In this document: piece after piece, positions 1 through 8,253 of the stretch | How the letters are laid out: every line of letters begins with the position of its first letter | Position numbering within the stretch: the stretch's first letter is position 1 | Origin: an uncultured Clostridia bacterium | GTDB taxonomy: Bacteria; Bacillota; Clostridia; TANB77; CAG-508 | Direction of reading: 5' to 3' | DNA length: 21,924 bases | Assembly: GCA_934155265.1 (NCBI GenBank) | Contig: CAKPGU010000022.1 | Coordinates: 1-21,924, forward strand | Position numbers and translations under genes: made by a program | Notes under the pieces: model-generated | Database searches by the model: none | The model's input: only the letters and a program-made list of their open reading frames with translations | Told to the model about the DNA's origin: nothing

Positions 1-1325
1 GTAATATACATAAGTAATCTTTCAAAACCTAGACCAAATCCAGAATGAATATTAGAACCATATCTACGTAAATCTAAATACCAATATAAAGGATCTGTTG
101 CAATTCCCATTTCTTTCATTCTAGAACATAATTTTTCATAATCTTCTTCTCTTTGAGAACCACCCATAATTTCACCAGCACCAGGAACTTCAAGGTCAAC
201 AGCAGCAACTGTTTTTCCATCTGGATTAAGTTTCATATAATAAGATTTAATATCTTTAGGCCAGTTTTTAACAAATACTGGACCATTAAAATATTCTGTA
301 ATATATTTTTCATGTTCTTTAGCTAAGTCTTCGCCATAGTCTGGTTGGAATTCCCATTCTCTGTCAGCTTTTTTCAAGATATCTATAGCTTCTTTGTGGT
401 CAATTCTAACAAATTCAGAATTTAATATTTTTGTTAATTTCTCTTTTAATCCTTTTTCGATAAATGTATTGCAAAAGTCTATTTCTTCAGGACATTTATC
501 CATAACTGTTTTAACTATATATTTTAAACAATCTTCTTCAATATCCATTAATCCATCTAAATCGCAAAATGATATTTCAGGTTCAATCATCCAAAATTCA
601 TTTGCATGTGTTTTTGTATTTGAATTTTCACTTCTTAAAGTTGGACCAAATGTATAAATTTTTCCAAATGCAGATGCAAAAGTTTCACCATGTAATTGAC
701 CAGAACCTGTGATATAAGCTTTTCTACCAAATAAGTCTTGAGAAAAGTCTGTTTGTCCATCTTTTTTTGGTAATTCCTCATCAAGATTTAAAGTTGTTAA
801 TTTAAACATTTCAGCAGAACCTTCGCAGTCAGCACATGTAATTATAGGAGTGTGAACATAAACATATCCACGGTCTTGAAAATATTCGTGAATTGCAAAT
901 GCTGCAACACTTCTAATTCTAAATACTGCATTAAAAGTATTTGTTCTAGGACGAAGATGTGCTATTGTACGCAAATATTCAAAAGAATGTCTTTTCTTTT
1001 GAAGTGGGTAATCTGCATCACATAAGTTTTCTATAATAATTTCAGTTGCTTGTATTTCGAATGGTTGCTTTGCATTTTCAGTAATAATTACTGTTCCAGT
1101 AACTTTAATACAAGAACTTATTGTAAGTTTTGCAATCTCACTAAAATTTGCTAAAGAATCATTAAATACAATTTGAACATTCTTAAAAAAAGAACCATCA
1201 TTTAGTTCTATAAATCCGAATGTTTTTGAATCTCTAACAGTTTTAACCCATCCTTCAAGAGTAACTGATTTTTTCTCATATTCTGAAGTATTTCTGTATA
1301 AATCTTTTATTGTTAAATTTGTCAT
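1..1325 (-). CDS. asnS: Asparagine--tRNA ligase (partial, C-terminus off the window)
   Basis: Class IIb aminoacyl-tRNA synthetase that charges tRNA-Asn in the cytoplasm. The frame was read by translating the minus strand from the ATG at 1325-1323. It starts MTNLTIKDLYRNT, continues with an N-terminal OB-fold anticodon-binding domain (residues about 15-110), and then the catalytic domain. Motif 2 appears as LRSENSNTKTHANEFWMIEPE-like residues, and motif 3 as HSGFGLGFERLLMY just before the window edge. The ENSNT and EFWMIEPE signatures favour AsnRS over AspRS or LysRS. About 441 codons are visible. AsnRS is usually near 463 residues, so only about 20 are missing. An AAGGAGG ribosome site lies 7-8 bases upstream of the ATG. 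The gene is transcribed divergently from the WG-repeat gene. Confidence 0.96.
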   Translation of the reverse strand, partial: MTNLTIKDLYRNTSEYEKKSVTLEGWVKTVRDSKTFGFIELNDGSFFKNVQIVFNDSLANFSEIAKLTISSCIKVTGTVIITENAKQPFEIQATEIIIENLCDADYPLQKKRHSFEYLRTIAHLRPRTNTFNAVFRIRSVAAFAIHEYFQDRGYVYVHTPIITCADCEGSAEMFKLTTLNLDEELPKKDGQTDFSQDLFGRKAYITGSGQLHGETFASAFGKIYTFGPTLRSENSNTKTHANEFWMIEPEISFCDLDGLMDIEEDCLKYIVKTVMDKCPEEIDFCNTFIEKGLKEKLTKILNSEFVRIDHKEAIDILKKADREWEFQPDYGEDLAKEHEKYITEYFNGPVFVKNWPKDIKSYYMKLNPDGKTVAAVDLEVPGAGEIMGGSQREEDYEKLCSRMKEMGIATDPLYWYLDLRRYGSNIHSGFGLGFERLLMYI

Positions 1326-1368
1326 AGTATATCCTCCTTAAGATAATCGTTTTCATTATTATGTAAAG

Positions 1369-1397
1369 ATTATATAATACTCAATCAAAAAAAACAA
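1369..1397 (-). promoter_or_regulatory. Sigma-A type promoter for asnS
   Basis: On the minus strand, TTGTTT (1397-1392) and a consensus TATAAT (1374-1369) are separated by 17 bp, 44 bp upstream of the asnS start. Confidence 0.6.
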
Positions 1398-1415
1398 GGA
1401 AAATGCGAAAAAATA

Positions 1416-1444
1416 TTGAAAAATAAGTAGTAAAATAGTAAAAT
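1416..1444 (+). promoter_or_regulatory. Candidate sigma-A promoter for the WG-repeat gene
   Basis: TTGAAA (1416-1421), a 17-bp spacer and TAAAAT (1439-1444), 30 bp before the start codon. In such AT-rich DNA the match is only moderately informative. Confidence 0.4.
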
Positions 1445-1474
1445 AAAAATATCAAAGACGAAAGAAGGATAAAT

Positions 1475-2872
1475 ATGTCGAAAAAAATAAGTATAACAAT
1501 AGTTGTTGTTATTGTATTAATAAGTTTAGCAATATCAATATACATACCTAATAGGGATAAATTAAAAACTGAAAAAGAAGATGTTACAATAAATTATTCA
1601 ACAATAGAAAAAGATGGCAAAATTGGAGTTGCAGAAAATGGGGAAACAGTTATAGAGCCGCAATATGATAATATAATTATTCCAAATGAACATAGAGCAG
1701 TATTTATGTGTAAAAATGGTGAAGACAATAAATTCGTTGATGCTAAAAATAAAGAGATTTTTACAAATTATGATAATGTTGAATTAATAGAATATGACGA
1801 TTCAAAATATGAAAGAAATATTTTGAAATATGAGAAAAACGGTAAATATGGTTTATTAAGTATTGCAGGAAACACTGTTACAGGTGCAAAATATGAAGAA
1901 CTTACAAATTTTGCTCAAAAAGAAGGAGAAGTTCTAATTAAGCAAAATGGTGAGTATGGAATAATGGATGAAAAGGGAAATGTAAAAATACCTAATAAAT
2001 ATGATTCTATAGATTCTGATGGATATTATACAGATGAAAATGGTTACAAAAAATCTGGTTATATTGTTCGTGTAACAACAAGTGATGGATATAGATATGG
2101 ATATTATGATTATGATGGAGAGCAAGTTTTAACAGAAGAATATAATCAAATTAAAAGATTGACTCAGATGAAAAATGATATATATTTAATTGCTGCTAAA
2201 AATGGTCAATATGGTGTATTTATAAATAACAGTAAAATAATTAATACACAATATCAATCTATAGACTATAATCAAGATTTACAAATATTTATAGTTGAGA
2301 GGACAGGCCAGTTTGGAGCTGTAAATTTAAAAGGTGTAGAAGTCATACCAACAGAATATTCAGAATTAACGGTAAATGGAATTTATTTATATGGAGTTAA
2401 AGGAGAAGAACAAAAAGTTTTTGATGTAGATGGAAAAACAGTTGATATTCCTTTTAATACATATATTATGAGCACATCAAGTACCAAGTATTTTATAAAG
2501 ATTGAAGATGGAAAATATTCTATATTAAATTCAGATTTTGAACAAATTACTCAACAAAATTATCATTTTTTAGAATATGCATATGATAAATATTTTATTG
2601 CAACAAACGAACAGGATAAAGTTGGAGTAATTGATTTAGAAGAAAATGTTGTTGTTGATTTTAATTATGATTTGATTCAATTAATTAAAGGAAAAAACAT
2701 TTTCCAAGCAAGAGACTTTTCTGATGAAAAAACAGATATTTATGATAATCAATTTGATTTAGCATTAGAGATGAGTAATGCTAATATAGATATACTTGAT
2801 GATGGTGTTAGAATTTATAATGATGAACAACAAATTTTCTTAGATGATAATGGAAAAATTATCACAAAATAG
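1475..2872 (+). CDS. Membrane-anchored WG-repeat protein
   Basis: A 465-residue protein with one N-terminal hydrophobic helix (residues about 7-24) after a short lysine-rich start, so it is probably anchored with the rest outside the cell. The remainder is built of WG-type repeats (KWG family): successive units of 30-50 residues of the form KYGLLS...GNTV...KYEEL. They are visible at about 49, 124, 160, 207, 245, 279 and further on in weaker form. Repeats of this family form beta-rich scaffolds and have no assigned enzyme activity. The start follows an AGAAGGA site. The gene is alone, divergent from asnS and 64 bp before the patatin gene. The family call is solid; the function is unknown. Confidence 0.85.
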   Translation: MSKKISITIVVVIVLISLAISIYIPNRDKLKTEKEDVTINYSTIEKDGKIGVAENGETVIEPQYDNIIIPNEHRAVFMCKNGEDNKFVDAKNKEIFTNYDNVELIEYDDSKYERNILKYEKNGKYGLLSIAGNTVTGAKYEELTNFAQKEGEVLIKQNGEYGIMDEKGNVKIPNKYDSIDSDGYYTDENGYKKSGYIVRVTTSDGYRYGYYDYDGEQVLTEEYNQIKRLTQMKNDIYLIAAKNGQYGVFINNSKIINTQYQSIDYNQDLQIFIVERTGQFGAVNLKGVEVIPTEYSELTVNGIYLYGVKGEEQKVFDVDGKTVDIPFNTYIMSTSSTKYFIKIEDGKYSILNSDFEQITQQNYHFLEYAYDKYFIATNEQDKVGVIDLEENVVVDFNYDLIQLIKGKNIFQARDFSDEKTDIYDNQFDLALEMSNANIDILDDGVRIYNDEQQIFLDDNGKIITK

Positions 2873-2936
2873 TGTTTAAAAACATAGAAAATAGTAAATA
2901 ATTTTTAAGAAGATAAATTTATTAATGGAGGTTTCT

Positions 2937-3785
2937 ATGGAAATTGGAATAGCACTAGCTGGTGGTGGAATTAGAGGTATTGCACATGCAGGAGTTTTGA
3001 AAGCATTAGAGGATAATAAAATAAATGTGGAGGCTATAGCTGGAACAAGTGCAGGTAGTATTGTTGCAACATTATATGCAATGGGTTATAAACCGTATTA
3101 CATATATGTGCTATTCAAAAAATATGCTCAAGAAATCATAAATATAGGTAATGCACCTATAATAAATGGAATAGGAAGTTTGGTAAAAAGAAAAAAGCTA
3201 GGAATATCAGGTCTTAATGATGGAACATTAATGGAAAAAATGTTTAATGAACTTGCATTAAGAAAAGGAGTAAGAGTAATTGGAGATATAAAAAGAATGC
3301 CACTTATTATTTCTACTGTTGATATTGCTGAAGCGAAAGAATATATATTAACAAATTGTGCGCAAAGAGATAATTATTGTGATAATTTTATTACTGAAAT
3401 AGGAATAGGAAAGGCAGTAAGAGCAAGTAGTAGCTTCCCTGCCTTTTTTTGTCCATGTGAATATAAAAATCATATTTTTATGGATGGAGGAGTTTTAGAT
3501 AATACTCCAGTTTTACCATTAAAACAGGTATATAATAAAAAAGTCATTGCTGTTAATTTTGAGGCTGATCCAGTTGAAATTGATAGTGATGTTATGGATA
3601 TAACAATGAAAACTCTTGATATTATGGGAAATAAGATTTCTGAAAAGAGTTTTGAACAGAGTGATTTGATTCTTACTGTTCCAACTGATAGAGCAGGCTT
3701 ATTTGATATTGAAAAATTAGATAAGTGCTACAAGTTTGGGTATGAAACTGTTATCAAAAATATGGATAAAATAAGAAAATTGTAA
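2937..3785 (+). CDS. Patatin-like phospholipase family protein
   Basis: A 282-residue patatin-fold serine lipid acyl hydrolase of the bacterial RssA/YlbK type, presumed to cleave membrane lipid acyl esters. Motifs are complete: the oxyanion-hole glycine loop GGGIRG (residues 9-14), the nucleophile elbow GTSAG with Ser38, and the catalytic-dyad Asp183 in FMDGG. The start is placed at the ATG at 2937, not the in-frame ATG at 2925. GGAGG (2927-2931) stands 5 bases before 2937 and overlaps the upstream ATG, and the family normally begins right at a short beta strand before the glycine loop (here MEIGIALAGGG). The stop codon runs directly into the left arm of the large palindrome. The physiological substrate is not evident from context. 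Confidence 0.92.
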   Translation: MEIGIALAGGGIRGIAHAGVLKALEDNKINVEAIAGTSAGSIVATLYAMGYKPYYIYVLFKKYAQEIINIGNAPIINGIGSLVKRKKLGISGLNDGTLMEKMFNELALRKGVRVIGDIKRMPLIISTVDIAEAKEYILTNCAQRDNYCDNFITEIGIGKAVRASSSFPAFFCPCEYKNHIFMDGGVLDNTPVLPLKQVYNKKVIAVNFEADPVEIDSDVMDITMKTLDIMGNKISEKSFEQSDLILTVPTDRAGLFDIEKLDKCYKFGYETVIKNMDKIRKL

Positions 3786-3842
3786 AAAGGGGACAGGTAC
3801 AAAATTTTATTAAACTTAAAATTTTGTACCTGTCCCCTTTTT
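3784..3842. repeat. 26-bp perfect inverted repeat (REP-like, also terminator-like)
   Basis: Arms 3784-3809 and 3817-3842 are perfectly complementary with a 7-nt loop. Each arm contains GGGGACAGGTAC followed by AAAATTTT. A-runs on the left and T-runs on the right end of the stem allow it to act as a terminator for the patatin gene on the plus strand. The core resembles the repeats flanking der (GGACCGGGTAC), so it is probably a member of a dispersed intergenic repeat family as well. Confidence 0.85.
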
Positions 3843-3848
3843 ACCTTT

Positions 3849-3877
3849 TTCACAAAATCTATTATGTAACATATAAT
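3849..3877 (+). promoter_or_regulatory. Sigma-A type promoter for the cysteine desulfurase gene
   Basis: TTCACA (3849-3854), a 17-bp spacer and TATAAT (3872-3877). It starts 6 bp after the palindrome, which suggests the gene is transcribed separately from the patatin gene. Confidence 0.6.
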
Positions 3878-3908
3878 ATCTAAAGAATAAATGGAAGGAT
3901 AGAAAGCT

Positions 3909-5042
3909 ATGGATATTATATATTTAGACAATAGTGCAACAACAAAAATAAAAACGGAAGTATTAAACGAAATGATGCCATATTTAACAACAGAATATGG
4001 AAATCCATCATCATTATATTCAGTTGGAAGAAAAGCAAAGAAAGCAATAGAAAAAGCAAGGGGAAAAGTAGCAGAATTAATTAATTGTAATCCACACGAA
4101 ATATACTTTACAGGAAGTGGTTCAGAAAGTGATAACACAGCATTAAAAGGGTTTGCATATGCGAATAAAGAAAAAGGAAATCATATAATAACATCAAAAA
4201 TAGAACATCATGCAATTTTAGAAACATGTGAAACATTGGAAAGGCAAGGATTTGAAGTTTCATATATAAATGTAGATGAAAATGGTGTAATAAAAATTGA
4301 GGAATTAGAAAATGCGATAAGGCCATCAACAATATTAATAAGTGTGATGACGGCAAATAATGAAATTGGAACAATACAGCCTATAGAAGAAATTTCTAGA
4401 ATAGCACATTCTAGAAATATTATATTTCATACAGATGCTGTTCAAGCAATTGGAAATATGTCTATAGATGTTCAAAAAATGGAAATTGATATGCTTTCGC
4501 TTTCAGGTCATAAAATAAATGCACCAAAAGGTGTAGGAGCATTGTATATAAAAAATGGAATCAATGTTGAAAAATATATTAATGGAGGTCATCAGGAAAG
4601 AAATCAAAGAGCTGGAACAGAAAATGTTGCAGGGATAGTAGGCCTGGGAAAGGCATGTGAGCTGGCAAATAAAAATATGAATACACATATTAGAAATTTA
4701 AGTAGAATAAGAGATTATTATTTGAGTAAATTGCAAAAAGAAATTCCTGAAAAAATAAGAATTAATGGAAGTATGGAAAATAGACTACCAGGAAATGCAA
4801 ATGTTTCTTTTGAAGGAGTGGATGCATCAGAATTAATTTTTAAATTAGATGAAAAGGGAATTTGTGTATCAAGTGGTTCTGCGTGTTCTTCTGGAAATAC
4901 AACACCATCACATGTGTTGACAGCGATAAATGTGCCCCAAAAATATTTAAATTCAGCTATTAGGACGACTTTTGGAGAGAGTAATACTTTTGAACAAGTT
5001 GATTATTTAGTAAAAATAATTAAGAACCTTACAATAAAATAA
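3909..5042 (+). CDS. Cysteine desulfurase (NifS/IscS class V aminotransferase)
   Basis: A 377-residue PLP enzyme that converts L-cysteine to alanine and hands the sulfane sulfur to Fe-S cluster or thio-cofactor assembly. Visible landmarks: N-terminal YLDNSATT, cofactor-stacking His101 in KIEHHAIL, Asp176 in HTDAVQ, the Schiff-base lysine Lys202 in SGHK, RAGTEN (residues 234-239), and the catalytic Cys326 on the mobile loop SSGSACSSG. The loop is of the longer group I (IscS/NifS) type. Length is normal. A GGAAGG site precedes the ATG at 3909. No IscU, IscR, IscA or ThiI gene is adjacent, so the sulfur acceptor cannot be inferred, and the symbol (nifS or iscS) is left open. It converges with the minus-strand gene at 5110. 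Confidence 0.95.
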   Translation: MDIIYLDNSATTKIKTEVLNEMMPYLTTEYGNPSSLYSVGRKAKKAIEKARGKVAELINCNPHEIYFTGSGSESDNTALKGFAYANKEKGNHIITSKIEHHAILETCETLERQGFEVSYINVDENGVIKIEELENAIRPSTILISVMTANNEIGTIQPIEEISRIAHSRNIIFHTDAVQAIGNMSIDVQKMEIDMLSLSGHKINAPKGVGALYIKNGINVEKYINGGHQERNQRAGTENVAGIVGLGKACELANKNMNTHIRNLSRIRDYYLSKLQKEIPEKIRINGSMENRLPGNANVSFEGVDASELIFKLDEKGICVSSGSACSSGNTTPSHVLTAINVPQKYLNSAIRTTFGESNTFEQVDYLVKIIKNLTIK

Positions 5043-5063
5043 GTGTGTAATAAAAATATAAAA

Positions 5064-5095
5064 CACGACTGATTGTAAATACACAATCAGTCGTG
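5064..5095 (-). terminator. Rho-independent terminator
   Basis: A perfect 13-bp stem (5064-5076 with 5083-5095) and a 6-nt loop. Read on the minus strand it is followed by TTTTATATTTTTATT, so it mainly serves the minus-strand gene at 5110-5862. It lacks a T-run on the plus strand but may still stop read-through from the desulfurase gene. Confidence 0.75.
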
Positions 5096-5109
5096 AAATG
5101 CTTTAGATT

Positions 5110-5862
5110 TCAAAACATAGAACAATCATTAGATGTAGCCCATTCGGTTAGTTTTGTTTTTTGTTCTTTTTTAAATTTTGAATAAGATATGTTACTAATA
5201 TCATCAAAACTAAATGTTTTGTAAACTTTTACTTTGAAGATTTCATTGAATTTTTTAATTGGATATTGTTGACAACTATAAGGATCGAAAACCCAGTCTT
5301 CATTTTCATTAATGTATAAAACATTCATTTTAAAATTAAAAACATAGTGTTTTTTTTTGATTTTAATAGTTTGTATTGAAACAAATGATATATTTCCCTT
5401 CTTTAAAGTTTTACATATTTTAAAACAAACTGAAAAACGATGTTTTTTACATTTTTGTGTTAAAATTCTATTATATAGTTTTTGATTGTTTTTTAGTATT
5501 TTAAAGTCTTTTTTTGATAAGGCATTTCCATTTTTTGTCCACATCCAAAAATATAATTTTTTTAATATAAATTTATATGTATCATATATATCTTTTTTAA
5601 AAGTTTGAGTAATTACTAAAATAGCTAAAAGGTATATTATTCTTAAATAGTTAATTCCAAGATTTAATGCATGAGCAACATCTTCATCATAATATTTATT
5701 CATTAAGAATATAGGGACTTCAAGAATAAATAAGAATAGTATATCAAAAAGTAAATCCAATATAAAATGTGGAGTATTAAGTTGTATAAGTATATCCTGA
5801 GCTTCGCTATCTACATCATTGAAAACAAATTTCCGCATAAAGTATTTAAACATTTTTTTCAA
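5110..5862 (-). CDS. Unrecognised two-helix membrane protein
   Basis: A 250-residue, lysine-rich protein of unknown family. Hydrophobic helices lie at about residues 33-54 and 71-88, separated by a short acidic loop. The C-terminal 110 residues are soluble and contain Cys138, His141, Cys146, Cys150, a KKHYVF segment with His172, and DWVFDPYSC with Asp193. The order Cys, then His, then Asp-Pro faintly recalls transglutaminase-like or papain-like cysteine hydrolase folds, but I do not recognise a family and would not assign activity. The translation start at 5862 has only a weak AAGGTTG ribosome site. The gene stands alone with its own strong promoter and terminator, between convergent cysteine desulfurase and divergent mraZ. 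Confidence 0.75.
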   Translation of the reverse strand: MKKMFKYFMRKFVFNDVDSEAQDILIQLNTPHFILDLLFDILFLFILEVPIFLMNKYYDEDVAHALNLGINYLRIIYLLAILVITQTFKKDIYDTYKFILKKLYFWMWTKNGNALSKKDFKILKNNQKLYNRILTQKCKKHRFSVCFKICKTLKKGNISFVSIQTIKIKKKHYVFNFKMNVLYINENEDWVFDPYSCQQYPIKKFNEIFKVKVYKTFSFDDISNISYSKFKKEQKTKLTEWATSNDCSMF

Positions 5863-5898
5863 CCTTTCTATATTAAGATATTTGAATTTATAGTACTT

Positions 5899-5927
5899 AT
5901 TATAACATAGCTATTATAATAAATCAA
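5899..5927 (-). promoter_or_regulatory. Extended -10 promoter for the 5110-5862 gene
   Basis: Minus strand TTGATT (5927-5922), a 17-bp spacer and TATAAT (5904-5899) with TG one base upstream of the -10. The start codon is 37 bp downstream. Confidence 0.7.
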
Positions 5928-5975
5928 CATAATGTAAGGTGAGATAAAAATTTTTAAGAAAATTATTAAAAACAC

Positions 5976-6004
5976 TTGCAAAATAATATGAAATGTATTA
6001 TTAT
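5976..6004 (+). promoter_or_regulatory. mraZ operon promoter
   Basis: TTGCAA (5976-5981), a 17-bp spacer and TATTAT (5999-6004). The predicted start of transcription, about 6011, lies directly at the MraZ boxes. Confidence 0.65.
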
Positions 6005-6011
6005 TGTATCG

Positions 6012-6037
6012 AAGTGGAGAAAAGTGGTGCAAAGTGG
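6012..6037 (+). promoter_or_regulatory. MraZ operator: three AAGTGG boxes on a 10-bp period
   Basis: AAGTGG occurs at 6012-6017, 6022-6027 and 6032-6037, exactly 10 bp apart, between the -10 element and the mraZ start. GTGG/TGGG-type direct repeats with helical periodicity upstream of mraZ are the known binding sites of MraZ, which represses its own operon. The match in position and period makes autoregulation very likely. Confidence 0.8.
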
Positions 6038-6064
6038 TAGAAAAAGAAATGAGGTGTAATTCAA

Positions 6065-6490
6065 TTGTTAATAGGTGAATACGAACATTCTTTAGACACA
6101 AAAGGTAGATTAATAATGCCAGCAAAATTAAGACAAGACATTGGAGAAAAATTCATTATAACAAAAGGGTTAGATGGATGTTTATTTGTTTTTTCACAAA
6201 ATGAATGGTTGAATTTTGAAACAAAGCTAAAAGCACTTCCACTATCAGACAAAAATGCAAGAAATTTTGTTAGATTTTTCTTATCAGGAGCAACAGAATG
6301 TGAAATTGACAAACAAGGAAGATTTTTAATACCTGCAAATTTAAGAGAAGTAGCAAAACTAGGAAAAGATGCTGTAATAGTAGGTGTAGGAACGAGATTA
6401 GAAATCTGGGATAAAGAGATTTGGCAAAAATGTGACGAGAATATTTCAGCTGATGAAATAGCAGAAAACATGACAATGTTAGGAATATAA
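6065..6490 (+). CDS. mraZ: Transcriptional regulator MraZ
   Basis: A 141-residue DNA-binding protein of the SpoVT/AbrB-fold MraZ family, which forms a ring oligomer and represses the division and cell wall operon it heads. Both half-repeats show the family signature: HSLDTKGRLIMPAKLR (residues 8-23) and CEIDKQGRFLIPANLR (residues 79-94). Length is normal. The start is a TTG at 6065 preceded by GAGGTG at 6051-6056; no ATG fits the conserved N-terminus. Three MraZ boxes precede the gene. The rsmH gene follows after a 238-bp gap, unusually long for this pair. Confidence 0.95.
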   Translation: MLIGEYEHSLDTKGRLIMPAKLRQDIGEKFIITKGLDGCLFVFSQNEWLNFETKLKALPLSDKNARNFVRFFLSGATECEIDKQGRFLIPANLREVAKLGKDAVIVGVGTRLEIWDKEIWQKCDENISADEIAENMTMLGI

Positions 6491-6728
6491 ATTTATTAAA
6501 GTATATAACTTGCAAAAGTTTATATAAAGATACTAAAGACAAATGTACAAAAGAAATCACACAAAAGAAAAAAATACAAAAGATAAAATTTAAAATACAA
6601 AAGAAAAAAATGCTAAAGATAAATTCCATATAATGAGAAAAAGAAAACATAAGACGACAAGCAGCTGGGGATTTACAAAAACTTCAGCTGCAAATATTTG
6701 TTAAAGGTCTTATAAAAGAGGTGGAAAA
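6491..6728 (+). other. mraZ-rsmH intergenic region with imperfect direct repeat and hairpin
   Basis: No gene seen. Between about 6545 and 6625 an A-rich unit (ACAAAAGAAAAAAATACAAA and following bases) occurs twice imperfectly with a period near 36 bp. At 6651-6711 there is a hairpin: GCAGCTG (6661-6667) pairs with CAGCTGC (6685-6691), and AAGAC (6651-6655) with GTCTT (6707-6711) outside it. The hairpin ends just before the GAGGTGG ribosome site of rsmH and may be an mRNA leader structure. No terminator T-run follows it. Confidence 0.5.
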
Positions 6729-7658
6729 TTGGAATTTAAGCACAAACCAGTATTGTTAGAAGAAACAATAAATGGATTAAATATAAAAAGAGATGGAATA
6801 TATGTAGATGGAACTTTAGGTGGAGCTGGTCATAGCAAGCAAATTGTAAAGCAATTATCACCTAAAGGTTTACTTGTTGGAATAGATAGAGATGAGGAAG
6901 CTCTTAATGCAGCAAAAGAAAACTTAAAAGAATTCCAAAATGTAAAATATGTACATGGAAACCATGATGAAATTGAAGAAATATTAGAAGACTTAAAAAT
7001 AGAAGAAGTTGATGGGATACTTTTAGATTTAGGAGTTTCATCATATCAATTAGACGAAAGAGAAAGAGGATTCAGCTATTTAGGAAATAATGAGCTAGAT
7101 ATGAGAATGGATAAAACACAAAAACTAACAGCTAAAGAAGTTATAAATGATTATCCAGAGGAAAAGCTAGCAAATATTATTTATGAATATGGTGAAGAGC
7201 GATTTTCAAGACAAATTGCGAAAAATGTCTGTGAATATCGAAAAAACAAAAAAATAGAAACAACAGAAGAATTAGTACATATTATAGAAAAATCAATGCC
7301 AGCATTTGCAAAAAGAGATGGACATCCTGCGAAAAGAACTTTTCAGGCAATAAGAATAGAAGTGAATGATGAAATAAGACCATTATATGAAACGGTTCTA
7401 AAATGTATTAAACATTTGAAATCAGGTGGAAGATTATGCATAATAACATTTCATTCATTAGAAGATAGAGCTGTAAAAAATGCATATGTTGATGCACAAG
7501 GAAAATGTACATGTCCAAAAGATTTACCATATTGTGTATGTGGTTCAAAATCTGAAGGAAAAATTATAAATAAAAAACCAATAATTGCAACAAAAGAAGA
7601 GCAAGAAGAAAATTCAAGATCAAAAAGTGCAAAACTAAGAATTTTTGAGAAGAGATAA
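6729..7658 (+). CDS. rsmH: 16S rRNA (cytosine1402-N4)-methyltransferase RsmH
   Basis: A 309-residue SAM-dependent enzyme (formerly MraW) that N4-methylates C1402 in the decoding centre of 16S rRNA. Seen: N-terminal HKPVLLEET, the SAM loop DGTLGGAGHS (residues 27-36), DLGVSSYQLD (100-109), the conserved NDEIRPLY (213-220), TFHSLEDR (240-247) and the C-terminal cysteine cluster CTCPKDLPYCVC (260-271). Length is typical. The start is TTG at 6729, 4-5 bases after GAGGTGG; the next residues match the family N-terminus. It is the second gene of the mraZ block, with ftsL 56 bp downstream. Confidence 0.96.
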   Translation: MEFKHKPVLLEETINGLNIKRDGIYVDGTLGGAGHSKQIVKQLSPKGLLVGIDRDEEALNAAKENLKEFQNVKYVHGNHDEIEEILEDLKIEEVDGILLDLGVSSYQLDERERGFSYLGNNELDMRMDKTQKLTAKEVINDYPEEKLANIIYEYGEERFSRQIAKNVCEYRKNKKIETTEELVHIIEKSMPAFAKRDGHPAKRTFQAIRIEVNDEIRPLYETVLKCIKHLKSGGRLCIITFHSLEDRAVKNAYVDAQGKCTCPKDLPYCVCGSKSEGKIINKKPIIATKEEQEENSRSKSAKLRIFEKR

Positions 7659-7714
7659 ACAAAAGAAGATGGGGAAAAAGTCCCTTGACGACTAAAGAGA
7701 AAAGAGGTGAGAAC

Positions 7715-8251
7715 ATGCCAAGAGCATCATATCAATATGGAACAAGTCCAAGAAAATATGAACCTGAATATACAGATAGAAAAAATGTAACAAAAACATC
7801 GAAAAATAAAGAAAATGTAAAAAAAGTACCACAAAAATCAAAAAGTAAAGTAAATGTAAAAAATGAAAAAATAAAAAAAGCAAAAGAAAGAAATAGCAAA
7901 GTAGGACAAATGATGCTTGTTTTGGCTACTTTTGTTATGTTGTTTACAGTGAGTTATAGAGAGATTGCTATAATGGAGATGTTTAACCAAAAGAAGAATT
8001 TAGAAAACAAATTAGCAACAGTTCAGAAAGAAAATGGGCAGATAGAAAAGAATATAACAGAAGTAGAAAGTTCTCTAGATTGGAATAGTATTCAGCAAAA
8101 AGCAACAAATGAATTAGGAATGCAGAAAAAATCAGGAACACAAGTTAACTTAGAAAAATCAGATAATGTTGAAACAAATCAAAAGTTTATACAAGATGAA
8201 AAAACAAGTATAATTGATAAAATAGTAAGTTTTTTTATAAATAAATTTTAA
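7715..8251 (+). CDS. ftsL: FtsL-like cell division protein (septum formation, DivIC/FtsL family)
   Basis: A 178-residue bitopic membrane protein. A basic, repetitive cytoplasmic N-terminus (residues 1-62, Lys/Asn rich) is followed by one membrane helix (about 63-80), an extracytoplasmic coiled coil (about 84-120) and the family motif WNSIQQKATNELGM (123-136), equivalent to the I-x-x-x-A-x-x-x-L-GM segment of FtsL/DivIC. The C-terminus ends in a short amphipathic helix (IIDKIVSFFINKF), which is not standard. I chose the ATG at 7715 because AGAGGTGAG lies just upstream; an in-frame TTG at 7685 has no ribosome site. Its position directly after rsmH supports FtsL. The protein should join FtsB/DivIC and DivIB-type partners at the septum. 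A terminator follows at once. Confidence 0.8.
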   Translation: MPRASYQYGTSPRKYEPEYTDRKNVTKTSKNKENVKKVPQKSKSKVNVKNEKIKKAKERNSKVGQMMLVLATFVMLFTVSYREIAIMEMFNQKKNLENKLATVQKENGQIEKNITEVESSLDWNSIQQKATNELGMQKKSGTQVNLEKSDNVETNQKFIQDEKTSIIDKIVSFFINKF

Positions 8252-8253
8252 TA

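Noticed and set aside
394..657. Plus-strand open frame of 87 codons
   Set aside because: It lies antisense inside asnS, whose frame is supported by conserved motifs.
3909..5042. Part of an isc or suf cluster
   Set aside because: No IscU, IscA, IscR, Suf or ThiI gene is next to it; it has its own promoter and is followed by a convergent unrelated gene.
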